From Dyadobacter sp. CY347 (GTDB lineage: Bacteria > Bacteroidota > Bacteroidia > Cytophagales > Spirosomataceae): 64,000 nucleotides of DNA. Position numbers and translations under genes: made by a program. How positions within the stretch are numbered: the stretch's first letter is position 1; every line of letters starts with the position of its first letter. A model generated the notes under the pieces. It had not been told where the DNA came from. It saw only the letters and a program-made list of their open reading frames with translations, and made no database searches. The DNA is taken from assembly GCF_021502655.1 (NCBI RefSeq), contig NZ_JAKFFT010000005.1, positions 78,020 to 142,019 of the forward strand, read 5' to 3'. This document shows, piece after piece, positions 1 to 7,857 of the stretch.

Positions 1-51
1 ACATTCAAAAAATTATAATCGGATTAATTACACCTAACATTTTATAAAGCA

Positions 52-1758
52 TTGAAGACGCGTATCGCTATCCTCGGCGGAGGCCCAAGTGCATTGTTTG
101 TTTTTAAAAGATTTGTAGAGGCGGGTCGGAAAGATCTTGAAATACACATTTTTGAAAGTAAAAAACTATTAGGCGCCGGGATGCCTTATAGTTACGAAGG
201 CTCTAACCAAGAGCATGTTACCAATGTATCAGACAACGAAATTCCCGAAATTGTAACTTCAATCCAGGATTGGATCCAGACTGTTCCTGAGGACGTCCTG
301 ATCCGTTTCGGTGTTGACCGGGAACGGTTTAATGAGTACAAAGTGTTGCCCCGGCTGCTGTTTGGGCAATATTTATCTGCACAATTTGATCTGCTCCTTA
401 AAAAAGCCGAACATATAGGATTGCAAACCCATGTTCATAAAGGTTGCAGGGTGATTGACATTATCGACGTTCCCGGCGAGAAGAAAGTGGATGTTGAAAT
501 TGAGCGGTCCGGCCTGTCGCGTTTTAACCGTGTCATTATTTGCACCGGGCATAACTGGCCAGCCAAACATGAAGGAACAACGCCCGGCTATTATGATTCC
601 CCATATCCGCCTGCAAAGCTCAAACTGGTCCTGAATCACCCAATAGCAATCCGGGGATCTTCCCTGACGGCCATTGATGCCATGCGCACGCTGGCCCGGA
701 ATAACGGATCATTTCATACGGATGAGGATGGAAAGGTCGTATTCAACCCGTCGGAAGAAAGTCCGGATTTCAGGCTGGTCATGCATTCCCGGAATGGCCT
801 TTTGCCCGCTATACGCTTTCATTTGGAAGATCCGCTGCTTTCGGATGAAGCCTTGCTGACAGAGGAGGAAATTGAGCAGAACAGAAATCAGAACGACGGT
901 TTTCTGGAACTGGACTATATTTTTGAAAAGGCATTTAAAGACTTGTTCCGTGAAAAAGATCCCAAATTTTACGAAAGGATCCGGGAGCAGAACATTGAGC
1001 AATTTGTGGAATCCATGATGGCTGCGCGGGAAAAAATGGAACCGTTCAAGCTTTTCCGTAAAGAATATGCTGAGGCTGAAAAGTCGATCCGAAATGAGGA
1101 ATCGATACATTGGAAGGAAATTCTGGCTGTTTTGAGCTATGCGATGAATTATCCTGCCAAATATTTATCGGCTGAGGACCGGTTGCGGCTGCAAAAAGTG
1201 TTAATGCCGCTCATTTCGATCGTTATCGCTTTTGTCCCGCAAAGTTCTGCTAAGGAAATGCTGGCACTGGATGATGCCGGTAAACTGGAAATTGTTTCGG
1301 TAGGAGATGACAGCGAGGTCATTCCGGAAAGCAAAGGTGGGATAACCTACCGCTATACGGACGAGGCGGGGGAAGAAAAGGCCATTTATTACAACACATT
1401 TGTTGATTGCATCGGTCAGCCGCATTTGCCATTTGAGAGTTTTCCATTCAAAACCCTGATCGCCGATGGGACTGTAAGACCAGCCCATTTAAAATTCAGG
1501 TCTTCGGCGGAAGGCGGTGCAGCCATTGCAGATGGGAACGAGAATGTAGAACAGACGGCGCGGGAAGATTTTTACCTCAAAGTGCCCGGCATTGCCATAA
1601 CGGATCATTTTCAGGTTGTGGAGCGTTCAGGCGGTATCAATCACCGCATTTACATTATGGCTGTTCCTTATATAGGCGGCTATAACCCGGATTACTCAGG
1701 CCTGGATTTCTGCGAAAACGCCTCATCAACGATTGTCGACAGCATTTTTAAAGAATAA
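52..1758 (+). CDS. FAD/NAD(P)-binding protein (flavin-dependent oxidoreductase-like)
   Basis: The protein of 568 residues begins with a Rossmann dinucleotide-binding loop, ILGGGPSA, at residues 7-14, which fits the large FAD-NAD(P)-binding family (PF13454-like) found next to varied metabolic genes. A second nucleotide-binding element is likely around residues 150-215, where a CTGHNWP segment resembles the ATG-type motif of flavoprotein monooxygenases, followed by a GSSLTAIDA stretch. The start is a TTG codon; the first in-frame ATG lies 43 codons later and would delete the glycine loop, so TTG is preferred. There is no signal peptide, so it is probably cytoplasmic. The substrate cannot be told from sequence. 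Only 51 bases precede it here, so its promoter and any upstream partner are outside the window. Confidence 0.8.
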   Translation: MKTRIAILGGGPSALFVFKRFVEAGRKDLEIHIFESKKLLGAGMPYSYEGSNQEHVTNVSDNEIPEIVTSIQDWIQTVPEDVLIRFGVDRERFNEYKVLPRLLFGQYLSAQFDLLLKKAEHIGLQTHVHKGCRVIDIIDVPGEKKVDVEIERSGLSRFNRVIICTGHNWPAKHEGTTPGYYDSPYPPAKLKLVLNHPIAIRGSSLTAIDAMRTLARNNGSFHTDEDGKVVFNPSEESPDFRLVMHSRNGLLPAIRFHLEDPLLSDEALLTEEEIEQNRNQNDGFLELDYIFEKAFKDLFREKDPKFYERIREQNIEQFVESMMAAREKMEPFKLFRKEYAEAEKSIRNEESIHWKEILAVLSYAMNYPAKYLSAEDRLRLQKVLMPLISIVIAFVPQSSAKEMLALDDAGKLEIVSVGDDSEVIPESKGGITYRYTDEAGEEKAIYYNTFVDCIGQPHLPFESFPFKTLIADGTVRPAHLKFRSSAEGGAAIADGNENVEQTAREDFYLKVPGIAITDHFQVVERSGGINHRIYIMAVPYIGGYNPDYSGLDFCENASSTIVDSIFKE

Positions 1759-1856
1759 CGCGCCTTATGGAAGAATGTCAGTCAAGTATTTTTTGAACAA
1801 ATCAGTATTTTACTTGCGCTACGCGCTTGTTCTTTCACAAAAATTCCAAATTTATC

Positions 1857-2582
1857 ATGTTCAAACCCGCCTTATTTGCCCTGTTTTTGAGTTTTACTTT
1901 CGTAAGTGCAAATTCACAAGCGCTTAACACACTGTCTGCCACTGAAAAGAAAGACGGCTGGAAACTTTTGTTTGATGGAAAGGACTTCAAAGGCTGGCAT
2001 GCCTACGGAGGCAAACAGGTCGGGACGGCATGGATCATTGACCAGGGGGCCATTAAACTGAATGTGCCGGAGCGGGCAGGTAACAAAGCCAAAAATGGCG
2101 GCGATATTGTTACCGACGAGGTGGTAAGTGGAGATTTTGAATTTAAGGCCGAATGGAAAGTGAGCAAATACGCTAACAGCGGCATTTTCTTTTTCGTGAC
2201 AGAAGCAGCCAAATATCCGAATATGCATACAACGGGGCTGGAATTGCAGGTAATCGATGATAAAATTTATGAAGGCGCTAAGGAAAATACCCATCGCGCC
2301 AGCGACTTTTTTGGCATTGCGAATGCTCGTTTACGCGAAGGAAATCCGGAAGGCGAATGGAACAAGGTCCATTTTATAGTTAAAAAAGGCAAGCTTACCG
2401 TCTATCAGAACGAATTCATGGTCCAGGAACACGACCTGAACAGCACCGACTGGAAACAAAAAGTTGCGAACAGCGGCCTGAAAGCTGCCCCTATTTCCAC
2501 TGGATCTTATGCCGGACGGATCGGATTGCAGGATTGGGGCAGCACGGTTTGGTATCGCAACATTAAGTTGAGAAAGCTCTGA
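1857..2582 (+). CDS. Secreted DUF1080 protein (3-keto-disaccharide hydrolase-like)
   Basis: This 241-residue protein carries a Sec signal peptide (about residues 1-22, ending near ANSQA) followed by one DUF1080 domain (PF06439), recognisable by GWKLLFDGKDFKGWHAY and the concluding GRIGLQDWGSTVWYRNIKL. The fold is a concanavalin-like beta sandwich, and family members act on 3-keto-glycosides or bind sugars outside the cytoplasm. An earlier in-frame TTG at 1827 would add ten residues ahead of the signal peptide, so the ATG at 1857 is chosen. The gene converges on the secreted sugar isomerase at 2603-3442, a pairing often seen in Bacteroidota loci for keto-sugar breakdown. A direct functional link here is inference. 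Confidence 0.88.
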   Translation: MFKPALFALFLSFTFVSANSQALNTLSATEKKDGWKLLFDGKDFKGWHAYGGKQVGTAWIIDQGAIKLNVPERAGNKAKNGGDIVTDEVVSGDFEFKAEWKVSKYANSGIFFFVTEAAKYPNMHTTGLELQVIDDKIYEGAKENTHRASDFFGIANARLREGNPEGEWNKVHFIVKKGKLTVYQNEFMVQEHDLNSTDWKQKVANSGLKAAPISTGSYAGRIGLQDWGSTVWYRNIKLRKL

Positions 2583-2602
2583 TTATCAGTAAGGAGCGTT
2601 GT

Positions 2603-3442
2603 TTATTTTAAGCCGAGGGTTTTGTTGTAATACTGGACCGTCTGAATAACCGATTGCAGATTGCTCGGCTTTTCCTGGCGGTCGCGCTCGATAATGATGT
2701 GGCCGTTGAATTTTTGTCTTTCCAGCTCTTTAAACACCGCCGGAAAGTCGATTACACCGGTTCCTACCACCACATCCACAAGTTTGGGGTCATTATAAGC
2801 GGCGATGTCTTTGAGGTGGATTGCAATGATGCGGCCTTCCAGTTTTTTCAACGCTTCCACGGGTTTAATGCCGCTTTTAGGCATATGCCCAAGATCTGCA
2901 CAAACGCCGAAATTCGGGTGACCTTTTAATGCGGCCAGCACGGAATCGGGATGCCAGTATGCACTTGTTCCTTTCCAATGATTGTGAATGGCCAGTTTCA
3001 CGCCATAAACGCCGGCAAGGCTGTCGAGGCTATCCCACATTTTTACAGGCGGCTCGGCAGTCACATATTTCACATTAAACTGTTTGGCAATCTCAAATTC
3101 CTTTTTCCAATCATTTACCGTCGCGCCGCCCACGAGGTAAATGCTTTCCATTTTCAAATCTGATTTATCCAGTATCGTTTTCAGTTTTGCGATCCCGGAA
3201 GGGGATAATTTCATCATGACTGAGTCCTTCAATTCCGGGCCGGCTTTGGCAAATGTGAAACCCTCCACATATTTAAGGCCGGCGCTATCGGCTTTTGCCA
3301 GTTGCCCTTCGAAAGAATATGGATTGAATGTATAGAGCGCCACACCCAGCTTCCAGTCACGAGGCCCAAAATGGCTCATTGCCATCCATGTAAAACAAAC
3401 AACAAGTAGAATAGCAGATTTTAACAGTATAGATCGGGTCAT
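2603..3442 (-). CDS. Secreted sugar phosphate isomerase/epimerase (xylose isomerase-like TIM barrel)
   Basis: The 279-residue product has a hydrophobic N-terminal segment (residues 7-22) that looks like a signal peptide or anchor. It is followed by a complete AP-endonuclease-2/xylose-isomerase-like TIM barrel (PF01261). Barrel motifs visible include KYVEGFTFA near the first strands, IHNHWKG, CADLGHMPKSG and a terminal IIIERDRQ. Family members isomerise or epimerise sugars and often need a divalent metal; the conserved His, Asp and Glu in these motifs are consistent with that. It is one of three such barrels in the window (others at 27966 and 30907) and is convergent with the DUF1080 gene, 20 bases apart. 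The actual substrate is unknown. Confidence 0.85.
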   Translation of the reverse strand: MTRSILLKSAILLVVCFTWMAMSHFGPRDWKLGVALYTFNPYSFEGQLAKADSAGLKYVEGFTFAKAGPELKDSVMMKLSPSGIAKLKTILDKSDLKMESIYLVGGATVNDWKKEFEIAKQFNVKYVTAEPPVKMWDSLDSLAGVYGVKLAIHNHWKGTSAYWHPDSVLAALKGHPNFGVCADLGHMPKSGIKPVEALKKLEGRIIAIHLKDIAAYNDPKLVDVVVGTGVIDFPAVFKELERQKFNGHIIIERDRQEKPSNLQSVIQTVQYYNKTLGLK

Positions 3443-3586
3443 CGGATTAAGTTTATTTGAGTAAGCACATTCTTTGTGGTTTTTACTAGTAAGGTTGTAT
3501 TCAAATATGATAATGCTTGTTTACAGCCTGCAAACCTGGTTTTGGATTAAATGCGTTTATTATGCAAGTATAAAATTATAAAATAT

Positions 3587-3618
3587 TTTGCGGTTATAAA
3601 AGTTAATTGGTACTTTTG
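3587..3618 (+). promoter_or_regulatory. Putative imuA promoter
   Basis: TTTG at 3587-3590 and TACTTTTG at 3611-3618 are 20 bases apart and match the Bacteroidota -33/-7 consensus (TTTG, TAnnTTTG) exactly. The -7 element ends 46 bases before the imuA ATG. Confidence 0.6.
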
Positions 3619-3627
3619 GAATCATAA

Positions 3628-3650
3628 AATTGTTACTTAAAATAACAATT
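3628..3650. promoter_or_regulatory. Inverted repeat in the imuA leader (candidate operator)
   Basis: AATTGTTA (3628-3635) and TAACAATT (3643-3650) are perfect inverted arms around a 7-base spacer. The repeat sits just downstream of the putative imuA promoter, at or after the expected transcription start, where a damage-response repressor could bind. Which protein binds is unknown; the arms do not match a classical LexA box that I recognise. Confidence 0.4.
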
Positions 3651-3664
3651 ACTCAACTTCCATC

Positions 3665-4414
3665 ATGAACCAACCGACGCCTAAAAGCGATCTTGCTAAA
3701 CGGCTGCAAAAAGAGATTCTTTCTTTGCAGGGTTTTAAGACGGGTTCTGAAGGGCCACAGCGTTCATTTGATTTTGGCGCATTGGAAACGGCCTTTCCGA
3801 ACCAGGTTTTTCCAACCGGGGCGGTTCATGAGTTTTTAAGCAGCGCCAGGGAGGACGCAGCGGCGACAACCGGTTTTATGATGGGGTTGCTGGGTAAATT
3901 ATTACAAAAGGGTGGGGCGTGTCTCTGGATCAGCATGAACCGTACATTATTTCCACCGGCGATGAAATTTTTCGGCATCGAGCCGGATAAGGTTATTTTT
4001 ATTGATCTGCTGAAAGAACAGGATGTATTATGGGCGGTGGAAGAATCATTGAAATGCGAAGCGCTTACTGCTGTGGTAGGAGAGCTCAACGAAATTACTT
4101 TAACCCAGTCCAGGCGACTGCAACTGGCTGTGGAACAGAGCCGCGTGACTGGCTTTCTCCATCGATGCAACCCCCGGAGCCTGAACACATTAGCTTGTGT
4201 TTCGCGATGGAAAGTGACACCCATTCCCAGTCAGCTGGAAGACGATATGCCAGGAGTAGGCTTTCCCCGCTGGCACGTCCAGCTCTTGAAAGTGCGCAAC
4301 GGGGAACCCGGTGAATGGAAAATGGAATGGTCCGATGGACAGTTTAATTACTTGGAAAAAGAAGTGAAAATTGCAACTGAGTTCCGCAAATCTACTTCAC
4401 CATCTGCCGCTTAA
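3665..4414 (+). CDS. imuA: ImuA-like protein (RecA-related mutasome subunit)
   Basis: The 249-residue protein is a RecA/SulA-like ImuA. The diagnostic segments are VFPTGAVHEFLS (residues 50-61, where RecA-like proteins enter the core), CLWISMNRTLFPPAM, a DKVIFIDL strand, and a C-terminal MPGVGFPRWHVQLLKVRNG. ImuA works with ImuB and DnaE2 in translesion synthesis and damage-induced mutagenesis. There is no intact Walker A motif, as usual for this family. It has its own promoter-like sequence and an inverted repeat upstream. Its partners imuB and dnaE2 lie 4.1 kb downstream on the same strand instead of directly adjacent. Its 3' end overlaps the convergent esterase gene by 23 bases. Confidence 0.85.
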   Translation: MNQPTPKSDLAKRLQKEILSLQGFKTGSEGPQRSFDFGALETAFPNQVFPTGAVHEFLSSAREDAAATTGFMMGLLGKLLQKGGACLWISMNRTLFPPAMKFFGIEPDKVIFIDLLKEQDVLWAVEESLKCEALTAVVGELNEITLTQSRRLQLAVEQSRVTGFLHRCNPRSLNTLACVSRWKVTPIPSQLEDDMPGVGFPRWHVQLLKVRNGEPGEWKMEWSDGQFNYLEKEVKIATEFRKSTSPSAA

Positions 4415-5261
4415 AAAATGCCCAGGTTTCTTCAAAAATGTCGAAATCGGTCAGGAATTCGTGTTTGCCGTTGATGACTTTTAATAATGTCACTTCTGGT
4501 TTTCCTTTCTTTTGATAAGTGTATTTTTCTACGGTGATATTGTTGGTTTTGTCATTATCCGGCATGATGGATTTAACCGGCTCACCACTGTAACCATCCA
4601 GCTTTGCCCAGTATTGAAATGACTGATCCGTCGCGCGTACAGTGCCAAGCGTTACCCCGGATGTTTTCACTTCGCCGCCATCATACGGGTTGGTTTCATC
4701 CGCAGTTCCGTTGGTGATCATTACGGGCAGAGGTTTGTTCATAGCTGCACAATCCATGTTTTCATCCGTCGGAAGATTGGCGACTATAGCAGAAATCGCC
4801 CGGATTTTGTCAGGCATGGTCAGCGCCAACTTATACGACATATGCCCGCCTCCGGAAAAGCCGGTTGCAAAGACGTTTGCTTTATTAATCTTGTATTTTT
4901 CGGAAAAGAAGTCGATCATTCCGGAGAAAAACGCTTCTTCATTCAAATTTTCCTTGTTCGCAACTGCTGTTGAGGCTTTTCTGCATTCATTCCAATATCG
5001 CTTATAGCCGGCCGGATATACCAGAACCAGGTTTTCGGCCTCAGCTCTGGCCTGTAATTTTGCAGCTCTCGGCGCAAATCCCATCGGCTCACCACCCGAG
5101 CCGTGCATTAAAAAAATAAGGCTCGCGCCAGGCTTGACCTTGACTGATTTGTCATAAACAAACACGCGGTGATGGCCTTCAATCAGCAAAGAATCGGAAA
5201 CTAATTGTGCATTTGCAGTCAGCGAAATAGAAAGCAGCGTAGGAAGAATGAACTTCAACAT
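4392..5261 (-). CDS. Secreted PHB depolymerase-family esterase (LpqC-like alpha/beta hydrolase)
   Basis: The 289-residue protein has a cleavable signal peptide (residues 1-18, TANA/Q) and an alpha/beta-hydrolase fold of the poly(3-hydroxybutyrate) depolymerase/feruloyl esterase type (PF10503-like). The oxyanion strand reads LIFLMHGSGG. The nucleophile elbow is GFSGGGH with serine as catalytic residue. The acid is probably in NGTADETNPYDGG and the histidine in INGKHEF. It likely hydrolyses an ester of a plant or microbial polymer outside the cytoplasm; the exact substrate cannot be inferred. It sits between imuA and imuB on the opposite strand, so it is not part of the mutasome operon. Confidence 0.85.
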   Translation of the reverse strand: MLKFILPTLLSISLTANAQLVSDSLLIEGHHRVFVYDKSVKVKPGASLIFLMHGSGGEPMGFAPRAAKLQARAEAENLVLVYPAGYKRYWNECRKASTAVANKENLNEEAFFSGMIDFFSEKYKINKANVFATGFSGGGHMSYKLALTMPDKIRAISAIVANLPTDENMDCAAMNKPLPVMITNGTADETNPYDGGEVKTSGVTLGTVRATDQSFQYWAKLDGYSGEPVKSIMPDNDKTNNITVEKYTYQKKGKPEVTLLKVINGKHEFLTDFDIFEETWAFFKRQMVK

Positions 5262-5354
5262 GTTGGAAATAGGGGCTAAAATGTTTTGCGCAAGTTACCT
5301 TTTAGCCGATATTTTCACTATAAATCCGTCAAATAAACTCAGGAAAGCCATGTA

Positions 5355-5777
5355 CTAGGCGTTTTCCAGCGCAGCAATATCAAACTTCCTCATCTGCATA
5401 AATGCCTCGATCACGCGAGGTGCCCGTTCGGGATCCGACAATAATTTGGACAGAACACTCGGCACAACCTGCCAGGACATCCCGAATTTATCATCCAGCC
5501 AGCCACATTGGTTGTATGAACCGCCTTCACCCAATTTCTCCCAGTAGTAATCGATTTCTTCCTGCGTATCACATTCAACCACGAAAGAAGTAGCGGGCGA
5601 AAACTTATAATGCGGACCGCCGTTCAACCCCATAAATTTAAACCCATTTAGCTCAAACGTCACCACCATCGGGTTTTCGGAAGTGATTTTTGAACTTTTG
5701 AAAATAGAGCAATAGTAATCCGCAGCTTCCTTCGCATTCCCGTCATACCAAAGGCAAGGATAAAGTGGCTTGATCAT
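5355..5777 (-). CDS. VOC family protein (PhnB/3-demethylubiquinone methyltransferase-like)
   Basis: The 140-residue protein is a single glyoxalase/bleomycin-resistance-like (VOC) domain of the PF06983 type. Typical segments are CLWYDGNAKEAADYYCSIF at residues 8-26, FKFMGLNGGPHYKFSPA, and LDDKFGMSWQVVPSVL. Proteins of this group are often called PhnB-like, but no specific reaction is established for most of them. The gene lies upstream of, and on the same strand as, the esterase (93 bases apart). It is followed upstream by the SRPBCC/ArsR pair on the same strand, so a loose stress-related cluster is possible. A second, different VOC gene occurs at 40750. Confidence 0.85.
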   Translation of the reverse strand: MIKPLYPCLWYDGNAKEAADYYCSIFKSSKITSENPMVVTFELNGFKFMGLNGGPHYKFSPATSFVVECDTQEEIDYYWEKLGEGGSYNQCGWLDDKFGMSWQVVPSVLSKLLSDPERAPRVIEAFMQMRKFDIAALENA

Positions 5778-5870
5778 GTTTTTTGGCGTTTTAATGGTTT
5801 ATACGTTGTCGTTTTACCTTATTAAGATGGAAATTGGATTTGCTACTGATCGATTGTGAATAACCTTCCT

Positions 5871-6380
5871 TCACGCTTGCAGCTTCGCAAGATACGTTTC
5901 CAACTGATCAAATGTTCCGTTGAATCCTTGGTGCATACTTTCCATAATTGATAGGTAAGTTTCTTCCTGTGCAGGTGTAGCGTTGATCGGATGACCCTGG
6001 ATAGTTAATGTTGTGACGCCGTCTTTTTCTTCTAATGTAATCTTATTGGATATCTCCAGTGGAAAATCCATGGGAAAGGGTGAAGTAATGATGTTTCCTT
6101 CGGCATCGGCAAATGAGCTGATGAATTCCAGCAGATCGGCACGCTGAACGTTTTTGTATTGAAATAATCCCCACATCACATGTCCGTTTCCTTCCATTTT
6201 GTAATGCGTGCTCCCGCCTGTCTGGAAGTCGAAACGCTCCACAGATAGCTGACTGCCAGCCGGTCCCCACCATTCCGCAAATGCTTCGGGTGATGCAAAT
6301 GCGTCGAATACAAGCGTCTTAGGCGCTCTAAACTCCCTTACAATTTTCAATCCTTCTTTTTTTGTTGTTTGCTGGTCCAT
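5871..6380 (-). CDS. SRPBCC/AHSA1-family protein co-transcribed with ArsR regulator
   Basis: The 169-residue product is an Activator-of-Hsp90-ATPase-1-like START/SRPBCC domain (PF08327). This is shown by REFRAPKTLVFDAFASPEAFAEWWGP near the N-terminus and a C-terminal SIMESMHQGFNGTFDQLETYL helix. These domains form a hydrophobic ligand pocket; the ligand is unknown. The start chosen, ATG at 6378-6380, lies one base after the stop codon of the upstream arsR-type gene, which indicates translational coupling. An in-frame ATG at 6431 would add 17 low-complexity residues inside that gene and is less likely. ArsR-AHSA1 operons are a widespread arrangement in which the regulator controls the pair. 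Confidence 0.85.
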   Translation of the reverse strand: MDQQTTKKEGLKIVREFRAPKTLVFDAFASPEAFAEWWGPAGSQLSVERFDFQTGGSTHYKMEGNGHVMWGLFQYKNVQRADLLEFISSFADAEGNIITSPFPMDFPLEISNKITLEEKDGVTTLTIQGHPINATPAQEETYLSIMESMHQGFNGTFDQLETYLAKLQA

Positions 6381-6381
6381 A

Positions 6382-6753
6382 TTATTGATTGTTTGATTGG
6401 TTCGTGTTTGCATCTTCAATTGACTGATCATTCGACTGCATCCGGTTCAGATAGCTTCCCAAAGAATCCAATTTCTCATTCCAGAACTCTTTGTATTGAT
6501 CAACCCAAGTAGACACTTCGTTTAGCCCATCCAGCTTAGCCTCGCAAAATCTTTCACGTCCTTCCTGCCGCACAACCACCATTCCGCATTCCGTCAGGAT
6601 CTTAATGTGCTGAGAGACAGCCGGTCTGCTAATGTCAAAATTGTCAGCAATAGCATTAAGATTCATAGATCTATGAGCGATCAGGCTGATGATCTGGCGT
6701 CTTGTAGGATCTGCTATGGCTTGGAAAACATCCCTTCTTGCTTCAATAGACAT
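6382..6753 (-). CDS. ArsR-family winged-helix transcriptional regulator
   Basis: This 123-residue protein is a compact ArsR-type winged helix. QAIADPTRRQIISLIA at residues 11-26 is the family hallmark helix, and FDISRPAVSQHIKIL (residues 39-53) is the recognition helix. The wing is VVRQEGRERF. No metal-binding cysteine pair typical of ArsR/SmtB sensors (ELCVCDL) is present, so it probably belongs to the metal-free subgroup paired with AHSA1 proteins. The C-terminal 20 residues are Asn/Gln/Ser rich. Its promoter contains two copies of a palindrome (6758-6801) ideally placed for autorepression, and a partial copy lies upstream of a second AHSA1 gene at 7858. Confidence 0.9.
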   Translation of the reverse strand: MSIEARRDVFQAIADPTRRQIISLIAHRSMNLNAIADNFDISRPAVSQHIKILTECGMVVVRQEGRERFCEAKLDGLNEVSTWVDQYKEFWNEKLDSLGSYLNRMQSNDQSIEDANTNQSNNQ

Positions 6754-6757
6754 ATAT

Positions 6758-6773
6758 GTAAGTATTTACTTAC
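6758..6773. promoter_or_regulatory. ArsR operator 1 (perfect palindrome)
   Basis: GTAAGTATTTACTTAC is a perfect 7-2-7 palindrome starting five bases from the arsR start codon and lying directly downstream of the -7 element, so it covers the likely transcription start and ribosome entry region. Confidence 0.7.
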
Positions 6774-6774
6774 A

Positions 6775-6806
6775 CAATATTATATGTAAGTATTCGCTTA
6801 CGCAAA
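6775..6806 (-). promoter_or_regulatory. Putative arsR-AHSA1 operon promoter
   Basis: On the minus strand TTTG (6806-6803) is followed after 20 bases by TAATATTG (6782-6775), a one-mismatch fit to the Bacteroidota TTTG/TAnnTTTG promoter. The spacer contains operator 2 and operator 1 follows immediately. Confidence 0.55.
6786..6801. promoter_or_regulatory. ArsR operator 2 (imperfect copy)
   Basis: GTAAGTATTCGCTTAC repeats operator 1 at a 28-base offset with two changes in one arm. It lies inside the spacer between the -33 and -7 elements of the arsR promoter. Confidence 0.65.
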
Positions 6807-6844
6807 TTTGTTTAAAAAAATTGGAGGATATTTTTTTAAATCGG

Positions 6845-7618
6845 CTATTTTAGCTTAATCAGCGGATGATTAAGCCCGTTGATCTCGTTATTCACGATTT
6901 TATATTTGGATAGGCTTTTGAGAAGTTGGGTTAAGGTTTTGAAACCATAAGTGCGGGAATCGAAGCTTGGGTCAATTTTACGGAGGGATGATCCTAATTT
7001 GGAAATCAGCGCTTCCTCTTCTTCGTTCGTGGATATTTCGAATGCCTTATCAATGATGGTCATATCAATTTTCGGATACTTGATCTTCGTTTCCGGCTTT
7101 TTAGCGTCCTTTTTAACTTTCTCCTGGGGCGTTACATCCACCTTTTTAATCTCTGCTTCTTCTATGATCACGTCCAATTCCTCGATCAGGTTTTCGCTGA
7201 AAGTGAAGATTTCGCATGAATTTACGAATGCAATCGGAGTGGTTTTTCTGCCGATGCCCATGACAAAAAGTCCTTCTTCTCTGATCCTTTTAGCCAAACC
7301 GGTGTAGTCGCTATCACTGGAAACGATGCAAAACCCATCCACACTTTTGCTGTGGAGGATATCCATGGCGTCGATGATGAGCGAGCTGTCGGTTGAATTT
7401 TTGCCGGTTGTGTAGGAAAATTTTTGGATCGGGCTGATCGAATGGTTGTTGACAGTTTCTTTCCAGCTATTCATGTGAGAGCTTGTCCAGTCGCCGTAAA
7501 TCCTTCTTACCGTGGCTTTTCCGTACTTAGAAACTTCTTCCAGCATTTCCTTCATGAACTTTGCCTGTGCATTATCGCCATCGATCAATACGGCAATGTT
7601 GAATTTCGTTTCGCTCAT
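6845..7618 (-). CDS. NYN-domain (PIN-like) ribonuclease with C-terminal LOTUS/OST-HTH domain
   Basis: The 257-residue protein joins an N-terminal NYN/DUF88 (LabA-like, PIN-fold) domain to a C-terminal OST-HTH/LOTUS domain. The NYN part shows VLIDGDNAQ at residues 10-18 (first catalytic Asp), IIDAMDILHS, and CIVSSDSDYTGLAKRIRE with the conserved acidic cluster. This is followed by FVMGIGRKTTPIAFVNSCEIFTF. A lysine- and glutamate-rich linker (about residues 150-185) leads to the LOTUS part, with FDSRTYGFKTLTQLLKSL typical of its second helix region. NYN domains are metal-dependent RNases and LOTUS domains bind RNA (notably G-rich structures), so RNA processing or decay is likely. The target is unknown. 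Confidence 0.88.
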   Translation of the reverse strand: MSETKFNIAVLIDGDNAQAKFMKEMLEEVSKYGKATVRRIYGDWTSSHMNSWKETVNNHSISPIQKFSYTTGKNSTDSSLIIDAMDILHSKSVDGFCIVSSDSDYTGLAKRIREEGLFVMGIGRKTTPIAFVNSCEIFTFSENLIEELDVIIEEAEIKKVDVTPQEKVKKDAKKPETKIKYPKIDMTIIDKAFEISTNEEEEALISKLGSSLRKIDPSFDSRTYGFKTLTQLLKSLSKYKIVNNEINGLNHPLIKLK

Positions 7619-7689
7619 TCGTTTCGACTATTTTATGGATGATCTTGCTTGGTAAAATGGTTTTTGTGGCCTACAAGTTAAGATTATTT

Positions 7690-7719
7690 GTAAGTAAATA
7701 AATGACACCGAATGCTTTG
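7690..7719 (+). promoter_or_regulatory. Candidate promoter with partial ArsR site upstream of second AHSA1 gene
   Basis: GTAAGTAAATA (7690-7700) equals the first 11 bases of the reverse complement of ArsR operator 1. It begins within a TTTG (7687-7690) that is 21 bases before ATGCTTTG (7712-7719), a weak match to a -7 element. The site would therefore sit in the spacer of a promoter for the gene at 7858. The second half of the palindrome is absent. Confidence 0.35.
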
Positions 7720-7857
7720 GCAGAACATTTTAATACATGTAAACGGGCAGTTTCAGAACATATAAAAATTTTACCGAATGCCAGCAGGTAAGGTAAGAAT
7801 CATCTGGCAGGGAAATTTATGATCAACTACATCAAGTATCAATTCACTTAAAGCCAA

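Noticed and set aside
709..1110. Long antisense frames inside the first gene and inside dnaE2 (for example 10839-11930)
   Set aside because: They are complementary shadows of strongly supported genes and have no domain, signal or conserved motif.
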